Positions 1-5,843 of a stretch of 6,178 bases of DNA are shown here, piece after piece. The position numbers and the translations under genes are program-made. How positions within the stretch are numbered: the first letter of the stretch is position 1; every line of letters begins with the position of its first letter. Where the stretch lies: assembly GCA_017419895.1 (NCBI GenBank), contig JAFOKI010000264.1, forward strand, positions 1 through 6,178, written 5' to 3'. The stretch is from Eubacterium sp. GTDB lineage: Bacteria > Bacillota > Clostridia > Peptostreptococcales > Anaerovoracaceae. The notes below the pieces were generated by a model, which searched no databases, was not told where the DNA came from, and saw only the letters and a program-made list of their open reading frames with translations.

Positions 1-186
1 AGGGTCACCCTGATTTAAAAAACTGAACTGAGCAGAAGTGAGGATATCCTCCTGCATATACCGGTCGTGTATTCCATCAAGACTGTCTGCGTTAGTTCCG
101 TAATATCCGGTCACTCTTGAAGTTTCGGGAGCGACCTTCGGTCCCGCTGCGCCGTGATATTCAATAGAAATACTGAAATCTTGACT
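1..186 (-). CDS. Partial open frame at left edge, possibly 5'-truncated, unidentified
   Basis: Read on the minus strand, the frame is open for 62 codons from an in-frame TAA at 189-187 to the window edge, so its C-terminus lies outside. The translation looks protein-like: it begins SQDFSISIEYHGAAG, passes through GYYGTNADSLDGIHDRYMQE and ends at the edge with FLNQGDP. It has no hydrophobic segment. There is no ATG, GTG or TTG near the 5' end. The first usable codons are GTG at about residue 26 (113-111) and an internal ATG (70-68), and neither has a clear ribosome binding site. It may be a decayed or 5'-truncated gene, a gene starting at the GTG, or chance. I do not recognise the family. It would be divergent from the nuclease-like gene to its right. 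Confidence 0.35.
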
Positions 187-222
187 TTACTTACTTGTTT
201 TTTGCTTTTGCGCCCGGGGTGA

Positions 223-252
223 TTGAATTCAGTGGAAAAGTTTTGCTAAGAT
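223..252 (+). promoter_or_regulatory. Weak candidate promoter for the nuclease-like gene
   Basis: TTGAAT (223-228) and TAAGAT (247-252) are separated by 18 bp, each matching 4 of 6 consensus positions of a SigA promoter. Transcription would start near 259. That would exclude the TTG at 254 as the start codon and favour an internal ATG. An alternative -35, TTGACT at 181-186, has no matching -10 at the right distance. Confidence 0.25.
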
Positions 253-325
253 TTTGCTACCGAAATTTGAAAATGCTCAGGATAATGCGACTAAGGAGGC
301 TCAGTTCGAAGCCGGGGGTAGCAGA

Positions 326-1159
326 ATGCGTAGGGAAGCCGATCGGCAAATGGATAGGGTTTTGATTTATAATCGGATGCTTAAGGCGGTTTCAGATGAA
401 CTAATATTTGAAAAAACGTTGCAAAAGGACCTCAGGTTCAAGTTGAGCGGTACATCTGAAGAACGGCTGAATATAAATAAGAAGAATGACCATTTATATC
501 GTCGTATTAAAACAGCGGACGGTTACAAACATATCAGTAATAATGATCCGCGGATTAAAAAAATAAGCAAGCGTCACTTTTTTGTGGAGATGCGTTCGAG
601 GCTCAAGAATAATATAGAACTTCTTGGGAAGGTTTCATCTGTATTTAAGTCTTATAGCCCAGAGGCTGTGATATCTGATCTTTCCCCTGCGTACGTTGTA
701 TCAGCACATGAAATGTACCGAGAACTCGGGCTATTTAGTACGGAAATCCAGTCGGAGCGGGTAGTGGCAACAGATGAAACACATCCGGAAAATCTGCTCA
801 TCATGACGAGGCAGGGGTTTCTTGTGAGATCGAGAGTGGAGGCACTGATTGCGGATGTGTATTTCGATAAAGGCGTCATTGTTGAGTACGAAGCGCCTCT
901 TTATGTGGGGAATGGGATGTTTATCAAGCCGGATTTCACACTGCATCTCGATGCCGTAAGGAGCCTGAGGTTTCATGAGCACGCAGGTATGTTCAACGAT
1001 CCGGATTACAGAAGCCAGCTCAAGTGGAAACTGACCAAATACATGGAAGCTGGCTTCAGGATCGGAAAGGATGTGCTGCTCACGTACGACGATGACTATG
1101 GCAAACTTGATATGGACGGGATAGCGAGAGCGATAGACTTGTTTGTTTCGATGTCTTAA
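326..1159 (+). CDS. Hypothetical protein with C-terminal PD-(D/E)XK nuclease-like domain
   Basis: The product is 277 residues from the ATG at 326, and role and substrate are unknown. Residues 1-145 are charged and probably helical, with an RVLIYNRMLKA stretch near 11-21. Residues 168-177 read RSRVEALIAD, followed by VEYEAPLY (186-193), PDF (202-204) and HEHAG (217-221). The order Glu172, Asp203, Glu218 fits the acidic motifs of a restriction-endonuclease-like fold. The usual lysine after the last Glu is replaced by His219-Ala220. From memory, similar proteins are common uncharacterised proteins in Clostridia. Start choice: the frame stays open to a TTG at 254, but that codon has no ribosome binding site. 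ATG 326 follows a GGGGG run at 314-318, and ATG 350 is also possible. A perfect AAGGAGG at 293-299 has no start codon at proper spacing. The stop overlaps the stop of the convergent CoA-transferase gene. Nuclease activity is inferred only. Confidence 0.75.
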   Translation: MRREADRQMDRVLIYNRMLKAVSDELIFEKTLQKDLRFKLSGTSEERLNINKKNDHLYRRIKTADGYKHISNNDPRIKKISKRHFFVEMRSRLKNNIELLGKVSSVFKSYSPEAVISDLSPAYVVSAHEMYRELGLFSTEIQSERVVATDETHPENLLIMTRQGFLVRSRVEALIADVYFDKGVIVEYEAPLYVGNGMFIKPDFTLHLDAVRSLRFHEHAGMFNDPDYRSQLKWKLTKYMEAGFRIGKDVLLTYDDDYGKLDMDGIARAIDLFVSMS

Positions 1160-2331
1160 ATAAGTTTTTCGATCTGCGCTTCATCGTATCCCAGCAGATC
1201 GCGGAACACGTGATATGAGTCTTCGCCGAGGAGAGGCGCGGCTTTGCGGATACTGTCATCGGCTGTGTCGATTTTGACTGGGCAACCCTGGAATCTGATC
1301 TCGCTGTCCATGCCGGGCTGGTAAATCTCCCAAAGCATGTTGCGCTGCCTGATCAGGTCGGATTCGGTTATTGCGGAGATTTTGTTGATGGCGCTGTAAG
1401 GTATTCCGGCTTCCGTCATGATGTCCTCAAGCTCGGCGAGAGTTTTGGTCGTCGTCCAGCTTTCGATCGTTGGCTTGAGCTCCGTGAAATAGTGCTCGTA
1501 ACGGGTCCGGCCGGTCAGGTATCTCGGGTCCGTCTTCATTTCGGGTTTGCCCATGACGTCACAAAGTCTGTGATACAGCCTGTCTGTCGCACAGCAGATT
1601 ACGCATTTGCCGTCTTTCGCCATGTAGGAGTCGAAGGGCGCGGCTCCTGCTCCGACGTCGCCGGTGCATCCCGGTTCATCACCGACAACTGTATAACGGA
1701 CGACAGCATTTTCGAGGATAGAAAAAACTGTGTCGAGCATGGAGATGTCGACGCGGCTGCCTTTGCCCGTACGCTCACGGTCGTGGAGCGCGGTCAGTAT
1801 ACCGATACACATGTACGCTCCGGCGAAGCTGTCAGCAATTGCGGGGCCGGTCGTTACAGGTTCGCCGCCGATGTGGCCGGTAACGGTCATAAGGCCGCCT
1901 TTTGCCTGGGCGACGAGGTCGTATGCCGGCCTGTCGGAATATGAGGTGCCGGTCCCGTATCCGGAAACAGACGCGTATATCAGCCGGGGATTTATCTCCT
2001 GCATCGTCTGATAACTGAAGCCAAGACGTTCGAGCGTGCCGACTTTGAAATTCTCACAAAGCACGTCCGACACCGCGATCAGATCCCGCAGCGCCTGTTT
2101 GCCTTCTTCTGTCTTGAGGTTAATGACGATACCGTACTTGTTTCTGTTGAGACCCGCAAAATACGCGCTCCAGTCGTTCTTGAACGGTCTCCAGCCGCGT
2201 GACTGGTCGCCATCGGGGCTTTCGATTTTGATGACCTCAGCGCCGAGATCGGCAAGCTGCATCGTGCAGAACGGGCCGCTGTATGCCTGCGTAAGGTCGA
2301 GTACCCTTATGTTGTCGAGTGGTCTGCTCAT
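1156..2331 (-). CDS. Family III CoA-transferase (CaiB/BaiF/Frc type)
   Basis: This 391-residue protein has the normal length for family III CoA-transferases, cytosolic enzymes that form interlocked dimers and move CoA between an acyl-CoA and a carboxylic acid through an aspartyl intermediate. It opens with the family's N-terminal signature (LDNIRVLDLTQAYSGPF, residues 5-21, then LADLGAEVIKIE, 26-37). It continues with NRNKYGIVINLK (62-73), RPAYDLVAQAKGGLM (134-148) and GPAIADSFAG (162-171). Asp167 in the last motif aligns with the catalytic Asp169 of formyl-CoA transferase. GKGSRVDISMLD (189-200) is also typical. The start is well supported: GAAGGAC lies just upstream of the ATG and overlaps the TAG stop of the preceding gene, only 10 nt away, which suggests translational coupling. 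It is the last gene of the operon, and no terminator follows. Oxalate, carnitine, phenyllactate and succinate-type family members cannot be told apart by eye, so no gene symbol is given. Confidence 0.93.
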   Translation of the reverse strand: MSRPLDNIRVLDLTQAYSGPFCTMQLADLGAEVIKIESPDGDQSRGWRPFKNDWSAYFAGLNRNKYGIVINLKTEEGKQALRDLIAVSDVLCENFKVGTLERLGFSYQTMQEINPRLIYASVSGYGTGTSYSDRPAYDLVAQAKGGLMTVTGHIGGEPVTTGPAIADSFAGAYMCIGILTALHDRERTGKGSRVDISMLDTVFSILENAVVRYTVVGDEPGCTGDVGAGAAPFDSYMAKDGKCVICCATDRLYHRLCDVMGKPEMKTDPRYLTGRTRYEHYFTELKPTIESWTTTKTLAELEDIMTEAGIPYSAINKISAITESDLIRQRNMLWEIYQPGMDSEIRFQGCPVKIDTADDSIRKAAPLLGEDSYHVFRDLLGYDEAQIEKLI

Positions 2332-2341
2332 GGTTGTCCTT

Positions 2342-3703
2342 CTATCTGTAGCTGGTTTTGCTGGTCCTGCTCCAAAGGCCCATCTTCTCGGCTTCGGCGA
2401 TGAGTTCGTCGCGGAAATCCGGATGAGCTATGCTGATAAGCGCTTCTGCGCGCTGGAATGTGGTCTTGCCTTTAAGGTTGACGGCGCCGTACTCGGTTAC
2501 TATGTAGTTGACCATCGAGCGCGGGGTAGTGACGACCGAACCGGTCTTGAGGAGCGGGCGGATGTTGGTCTCGAGTTCGCCGGCTTTGTTGCGGTATGTG
2601 GAATTACAACAAAGGAAGCTCTTGCCGCCCTTGGACGCGCACGCGCCCATAACAAAGTTCAGCTGGCCGCCCGTTCCGCTAAGGTGTCTGTAACCCGCGG
2701 ATTCTGAGCAGACCTGGCCGTAAAGGTCGACGTTCACGCATGCGTTGATGGAGGTGAATTTGTCGATTGCAGAAACGACTCTGAAGTCGGTAACGTAATC
2801 TATCGGAACGATCTCACAGATCGTGTTTCCGTCGATGAAATCATAGAGACGCTGGCTTCCGCCCGCGAATGCGTAGGTGATCTTGCCGGGGTGGAAGTTC
2901 TTTGTGCTGGTGAGCTTGCCCGCGTCGTAGAGGTCGAGGAACGGTTCGGTGAGGCGCTCGGAGTGGCAGGAAAAATCGCCAAGGTCGGAATCGACCAGGA
3001 GTTTTCCGATAGCGTTCGGCGTGCCGCCGATACCCAGCTGTAGCGTGGCGCCGCTTGTTATCTCGGCAACGACATGGCCTGCAATCAAGCGGTCATTGTC
3101 TGTCGGGATGACAGGCGGGAGCTCGGGGAGCGGGGTGTTTGAACCTTCCACGATATAATCGACGTCTCCGATGTATACGTCAACGTCAATGCCGTAAGCG
3201 CGCGGCATGTTTTCATTGACTTCCAGGATCACAGTTTTCGAAGCGTCGATTGCGGAATTAGCACAGGAAAGGGATGTGCCGATATTGAAATACCCGTTCG
3301 CGTCCATCGGGCCGACCTGGATCACGCACAGGTCGAACGGCGCAAGATCGCGCCAGATATGACCAAGCTCGCTGTAAATATTAGGCGTGAACCAGTCAAA
3401 TCCTGCATCCTGCATCTTGCGGTCGACTTCCGAAAAGAACGGGGCGGAGAATCTGACCTGTTCGGGGGAAGAAGCGGCCTTGAATACTTCGAAAGGCGTC
3501 GGTTTCCCGAGTTCGTCGACGATCTCGAGCCCGGAGAGTTCGCCTGCCGCGACGCGCGCGGCAAGCGCGCGGTCGACATCTATCGTCTGCGCGTAATTGA
3601 TCCCGTAAAAGACTCTGTCGCCGGACTTGATCTTTCCTGCGGCTTCTTCTGGGGTCAAGAGTTTTTCTTTATATTTAGCCGCGAGTTCGCTGCGTTTATA
3701 CAT
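2342..3703 (-). CDS. Family I CoA-transferase, AbfT/Cat2-like, second paralog
   Basis: This 453-residue protein belongs to the acetyl-CoA hydrolase/transferase family, which includes 4-hydroxybutyrate CoA-transferase and butyryl-CoA:acetate CoA-transferase. The N-terminal domain covers about residues 10-210 (DWFTP 103-107, VIQVGPMDANGYFN 127-140, EVNENMPRAYG 161-171, VEGSNTPLPELP 185-196). The C-terminal domain covers about 215-450 and holds GIGGTPNAIG (224-233), the catalytic motif HSE with Glu249 (247-249), DLYGQVCSES (326-335), GTGGQLNF (343-350) and AHPDFRDEL (426-434). The catalytic Glu would carry the glutamyl-CoA intermediate. The start is firm: AGGAGG lies 7 nt before the ATG. It is the middle gene of the operon, 149 nt after its paralog. 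It differs from the first paralog mainly in the N-terminal half and in two conserved spots: Arg follows the catalytic Glu, and Asn349 replaces an Asp in the GGQxxF loop. Substrate unknown. Confidence 0.93.
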   Translation of the reverse strand: MYKRSELAAKYKEKLLTPEEAAGKIKSGDRVFYGINYAQTIDVDRALAARVAAGELSGLEIVDELGKPTPFEVFKAASSPEQVRFSAPFFSEVDRKMQDAGFDWFTPNIYSELGHIWRDLAPFDLCVIQVGPMDANGYFNIGTSLSCANSAIDASKTVILEVNENMPRAYGIDVDVYIGDVDYIVEGSNTPLPELPPVIPTDNDRLIAGHVVAEITSGATLQLGIGGTPNAIGKLLVDSDLGDFSCHSERLTEPFLDLYDAGKLTSTKNFHPGKITYAFAGGSQRLYDFIDGNTICEIVPIDYVTDFRVVSAIDKFTSINACVNVDLYGQVCSESAGYRHLSGTGGQLNFVMGACASKGGKSFLCCNSTYRNKAGELETNIRPLLKTGSVVTTPRSMVNYIVTEYGAVNLKGKTTFQRAEALISIAHPDFRDELIAEAEKMGLWSRTSKTSYR

Positions 3704-3710
3704 CTCAATA

Positions 3711-3716
3711 CCTCCT
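3711..3716 (-). promoter_or_regulatory. Strong ribosome binding site for the second family I CoA-transferase
   Basis: AGGAGG on the minus strand lies 7 nt upstream of the ATG ending at 3703. It is the strongest Shine-Dalgarno sequence in the operon and fixes this start. It also suggests the middle gene is translated independently rather than by coupling to the gene 149 nt upstream. Confidence 0.8.
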
Positions 3717-3798
3717 GTGCGTGCCGGGCAGCGCGTCTGGATGTCCGGCTGTCAGTGCGGCTTTACTATGCGCCGCTGGGGCTGGTGTTTATTAATTT

Positions 3799-3821
3799 GC
3801 CCCGGACGTGACGTCCGGGGC
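3799..3821. promoter_or_regulatory. Perfect 23-bp intercistronic palindrome
   Basis: The 11-bp half GCCCCGGACGT is repeated exactly as its reverse complement around a single central base. In operon mRNA it would form a very stable GC-rich hairpin with a short loop. It lies 31 nt past the stop of the first CoA-transferase gene and about 95 nt before the start of the second. The downstream sequence in the transcript (AAATTAATAAA) is AT-rich but has no U-run, so it is not a standard terminator. It may protect or process mRNA, partly attenuate transcription, or bind a protein. Confidence 0.6.
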
Positions 3822-3852
3822 AGAGTTTGCCGCGTCAGCGGGCTTTGTTAGA

Positions 3853-5214
3853 TCAATATGTGGATTTACTCGTTCTGGTCCAGAGGCCCATCATGTCAGC
3901 TTCTTTTATGAGCTCGTCGCGGAAATCGGGATGAGCGATGCTGATGAGAGCTTCGGTGCGCTGCCAGGTCGGGATTCCCTTGAGATTGACCGCGCCGAAT
4001 TCAGTCACGAGATAGTGGACTGCGGGACGCGGGGTGGAAACAACGGCGCCCTGCGGGAGGATCGGACGGATATTGGAAGTGAGTGATCCGTCTTTGTTCT
4101 CGCGAACGGAGTTCAGGCAGATGAAGCTCTTGCCGCCCTTCGATGCGTACGCGCCCATGACGAAGTCGAGCTGTCCGCCGGTACCGCTGATGTGTCTGTA
4201 GCCGACTGTTTCGGAGCAGACCTGTCCATAAAGGTCGACGTTGATGCAGCCGTTTACGGACACGAATTTATCGATGCTCGAAATGACCGAGAAGTTGTTG
4301 ACGTAATCAACAGGAGCCGCCATGCAGGTCTGGTTGTTGTCGATGAAATCGTAAAGCTCTTTGCTGCCGCCGGCGAGCGTGTAAACGATCTTGCCTGTGT
4401 CGCGGTTCTTGGAGCTCGTGACCTTGCCCGCTTTGATGAGATCCATGTACGGATGGCTCATGAATTCGGTGTGGATCGAGAAATCACCTTTGTCGGACTC
4501 TGCGAGGAAGTTTCCGATAACTGTCGGAAGTCCGCCGATTCCGAGCTGAAGCGTGCTGCCTTCTTCAATGAGGTCGACCACGTATTTGGCGACCTTCGCG
4601 TCGGTCTCGTTGCCGATCGAGGGCGGGAGTTCAGCGAGCGGAGTGTTTGATCCCTCGATGACCCAGTCGACATCGTCGATATTCCAGTCGTTGTAAATAC
4701 CGAGAGCTCTCGGCATGTTCGTGTTTACTTCGAAAATGACCATCTTGGCCGTCTCGAGCAGCGCGTAGATGTCTGCCGGTGAAGGTCCAAGGTTGAAGTT
4801 GCCGAATTCGTCCATCGGCGTTACCTGAACGGCTACAACGTCCCAGCCGCCCCTGTTTCTCCAGAAACTCGGAAGCTCGTTGAAGAACATCGGTGTGAAC
4901 CAGTTGCGGCCTTTGTTAAGCATGCTGCGGTCAAGGCCGACCATGTGCGGGGATGTGAACTGAACTTCGTCAACTGTCGAAGTCCTGTCGAATACATCAT
5001 AGCCTTTGTCTCTGATCGAGAGCGCGCATTCGAACTTGAGATTCTTGAGTTCGCCGTTCACGACTCTTTCAGCAATTGCCGCGTCGATGTCGTATGGGCA
5101 GCAGTGCGTGAATCCGTAAGCAATGCGGTCGCCGTCCTTGATCTTCATTGCGGCCTCTTTAGCTGTGACGAGTTTCTCCTGATAAAGCTTCTGTACTTGG
5201 GATAAGGGTTTCAT
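3853..5214 (-). CDS. Family I CoA-transferase, AbfT/Cat2-like, first paralog
   Basis: This is the first gene of the operon, encoding 453 residues of the acetyl-CoA hydrolase/transferase family (4-hydroxybutyrate or butyryl-CoA:acetate CoA-transferase relatives; cytosolic, ping-pong mechanism). The N-terminal domain covers about residues 10-210 and includes NWFTPMFFNELP (104-115), VQVTPMDEFGNFNLGPSPAD (129-148), FEVNTNMPRALG (161-172) and IEGSNTPLAELP (186-197). The C-terminal domain has GIGGLPTVIG (225-234), the catalytic HTE motif with Glu250 (248-250), DLYGQVCSETVGYRHISG (327-344), GTGGQLDF (344-351) and AHPDFRDELI (427-436). AAAGG lies 9 nt upstream of the ATG, and a leader of about 75 nt separates it from the promoter at 5296-5325. 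By eye the C-terminal half is very similar to the downstream paralog, while the N-terminal half differs more. The motif reads KGDFSIHTE rather than the KDLG-[IV]-H-[ST]-E of butyrate-pathway enzymes, so butyryl-CoA:acetate activity should not be assumed. Confidence 0.94.
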   Translation of the reverse strand: MKPLSQVQKLYQEKLVTAKEAAMKIKDGDRIAYGFTHCCPYDIDAAIAERVVNGELKNLKFECALSIRDKGYDVFDRTSTVDEVQFTSPHMVGLDRSMLNKGRNWFTPMFFNELPSFWRNRGGWDVVAVQVTPMDEFGNFNLGPSPADIYALLETAKMVIFEVNTNMPRALGIYNDWNIDDVDWVIEGSNTPLAELPPSIGNETDAKVAKYVVDLIEEGSTLQLGIGGLPTVIGNFLAESDKGDFSIHTEFMSHPYMDLIKAGKVTSSKNRDTGKIVYTLAGGSKELYDFIDNNQTCMAAPVDYVNNFSVISSIDKFVSVNGCINVDLYGQVCSETVGYRHISGTGGQLDFVMGAYASKGGKSFICLNSVRENKDGSLTSNIRPILPQGAVVSTPRPAVHYLVTEFGAVNLKGIPTWQRTEALISIAHPDFRDELIKEADMMGLWTRTSKSTY

Positions 5215-5269
5215 ATGGGGTCGCCTTTCTTTATGATATTTGAGTTATCTGATTAGTTGACAAAATGAT

Positions 5270-5284
5270 ACGTTCTGAGAACGT
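5270..5284. promoter_or_regulatory. Candidate operator: 15-bp perfect palindrome downstream of the operon start site
   Basis: ACGTTCT-G-AGAACGT is a perfect 7-bp inverted repeat around one base. Transcription from the TATAAT at 5301-5296 would start near 5289, placing the palindrome at about +5 to +19 of the operon mRNA. A dimeric repressor bound there would block the promoter. No regulator gene is visible in the window, so the binding protein is unknown. Confidence 0.5.
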
Positions 5285-5295
5285 CAGTACCAAAT

Positions 5296-5325
5296 ATTAT
5301 ACCACGCGAAATGTGGCAGTGTCGA
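5296..5325 (-). promoter_or_regulatory. SigA-type promoter of the CoA-transferase operon
   Basis: On the minus strand, TCGACA (5325-5320, 5 of 6 consensus) is followed after 18 bp by a perfect TATAAT (5301-5296). It points at the first CoA-transferase gene, leaving a leader of about 75 nt. No comparable promoter was found inside the operon, so it probably drives all three genes. Confidence 0.75.
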
Positions 5326-5451
5326 CAGTTTTTTGTTGAAATTTGGGCATTTTCCGTGGAATGTGCCCGTCCGGGGGTTCATGCGTCATGCCCGATAAAG
5401 CCTCAGGCGCCATATCCGCCAAATCTGCCGCCAAAAGCATTGTGAGAACCT

Positions 5452-5550
5452 AAAGTGGGGAAAATTTCAACGTTCTTTGGCTGTCATCCGGACAAAGCCC
5501 GCTTGAGCTCAGATTCCGAAGGCCGAAATCGTTGAAATCTTCCCCACTTT
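5452..5550. repeat. 99-bp inverted-repeat element with 21-bp arms
   Basis: The left arm (5452-5472, AAAGTGGGGAAAATTTCAAC plus G) and the right arm (5530-5550) are reverse complements with one difference, A5463 against C5539. In minus-strand RNA that position becomes a U-G wobble, so all 21 pairs could form. In plus-strand RNA it is an A-C mismatch. The 57-nt middle includes a smaller hairpin (CTTTG 5475-5479 with CAAAG 5493-5497). No clear target-site duplication flanks the arms, no reading frame crosses the element, and there is no long U-run on either side. It could be a MITE-like or REP-like repeat, a remnant of an insertion-sequence end, or a structured RNA. Confidence 0.6.
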
Positions 5551-5568
5551 TCCGCGCAGAAAAACGTT

Positions 5569-5586
5569 TGGCGATGAAAATCGCCA
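5569..5586 (+). other. Hairpin with GNRA tetraloop
   Basis: TGGCGAT (5569-5575) and ATCGCCA (5580-5586) form a perfect 7-bp stem around GAAA. In plus-strand RNA this is a classic stable GNRA loop, while on the minus strand the loop would be UUUC. It lies 19 nt beyond the 99-bp inverted repeat and upstream of the tRNA promoter. Whether it is transcribed is unknown. Confidence 0.4.
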
Positions 5587-5696
5587 TAAATGGAAATATG
5601 TGTCAGCACCTCCCGCGGCAGATTCAGCAAAAGGAGCGAAACGAACACTTCCGGTCTTTATACTGAAAAAAACAGGTGCAATATTCTGCTACAATG

Positions 5697-5705
5697 TGTT
5701 ATACT
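5697..5705 (+). promoter_or_regulatory. Extended -10 promoter for tRNA-Arg
   Basis: TG-T-TATACT at 5697-5705 is an extended -10 element. It places the transcript start near 5712, about 8 nt before the mature tRNA. A second extended -10, TG-C-TACAAT, lies at 5687-5695. Neither has a good -35 hexamer, which fits extended -10 promoters. Confidence 0.5.
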
Positions 5706-5719
5706 ATTCTCTGCATCGA

Positions 5720-5792
5720 GCAGCAGTAGCTCAGGGGATAGAGCGTCGGTTTCCTAAACCGTGCGTCGGGTGTTCGAATCGCCTCTGCTGCA
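5720..5792 (+). tRNA. tRNA-Arg (anticodon CCT)
   Basis: This 73-nt cloverleaf reads the arginine codon AGG. The acceptor stem is GCAGCAG/CTGCTGC (5720-5726, 5785-5791), the D-stem is GCTC/GAGC, and the anticodon loop TTCCTAA (5751-5757) has CCT at 5753-5755. The variable loop is 5 nt, the T-arm is GGGTG-TTCGAAT-CGCCT, and the discriminator base is A5792. The 3' CCA is not encoded and must be added enzymatically. Pair 27-43 of the anticodon stem is T-T, leaving four good pairs there. The gene has its own promoter and terminator, so it is transcribed alone. Confidence 0.95.
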
Positions 5793-5798
5793 TAACGG

Positions 5799-5828
5799 AA
5801 AAGAGACGGCTTTTAGCCGTCTCTTTTT
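5799..5828. terminator. Rho-independent terminator, probably bidirectional
   Basis: AAAAGAGACGGCT (5799-5811) and its complement AGCCGTCTCTTTT enclose a 3-nt loop and end in a T-run (5824-5828), 6 nt after the tRNA. Read on the minus strand, the same stem ends in TTTT, so it could also terminate transcripts of the membrane-protein gene coming from the right edge. Confidence 0.93.
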
Positions 5829-5843
5829 CGTTTATATAGTATA

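Noticed and set aside
40..51. Palindrome GAGGATATCCTC, and AGGGT-C-ACCCT at 1-11
   Set aside because: Both are short, lie inside a possible coding frame and have no promoter near them. Chance is a sufficient explanation.
2036..2707. Plus-strand open frame of 223 codons
   Set aside because: It lies antisense to the two CoA-transferase genes, whose family motifs are unmistakable. Similar antisense frames at 1492-1944 and 4192-4650 are rejected for the same reason.
5258..5263. Plus-strand TTGACA as a -35 element
   Set aside because: No -10 hexamer follows at 16-19 bp and there is no gene downstream on the plus strand until the tRNA, which has its own promoter.
5345..5368. Imperfect hairpin GGGCA...TGCCC with inner TTC/GAA
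   Set aside because: The stem is interrupted by a wobble and a mismatch, has no U-run and lies upstream of the operon promoter. It is too weak to call as a terminator.
5574..5669. Short plus-strand frame of 31 codons starting at ATG 5574
   Set aside because: There is no good ribosome binding site, its start lies inside the GNRA hairpin, and its composition is not distinctive.
5600..5839. Plus-strand open frame of 79 codons
   Set aside because: It runs straight through the tRNA-Arg gene and its terminator and has no ribosome binding site, so it is a chance frame.
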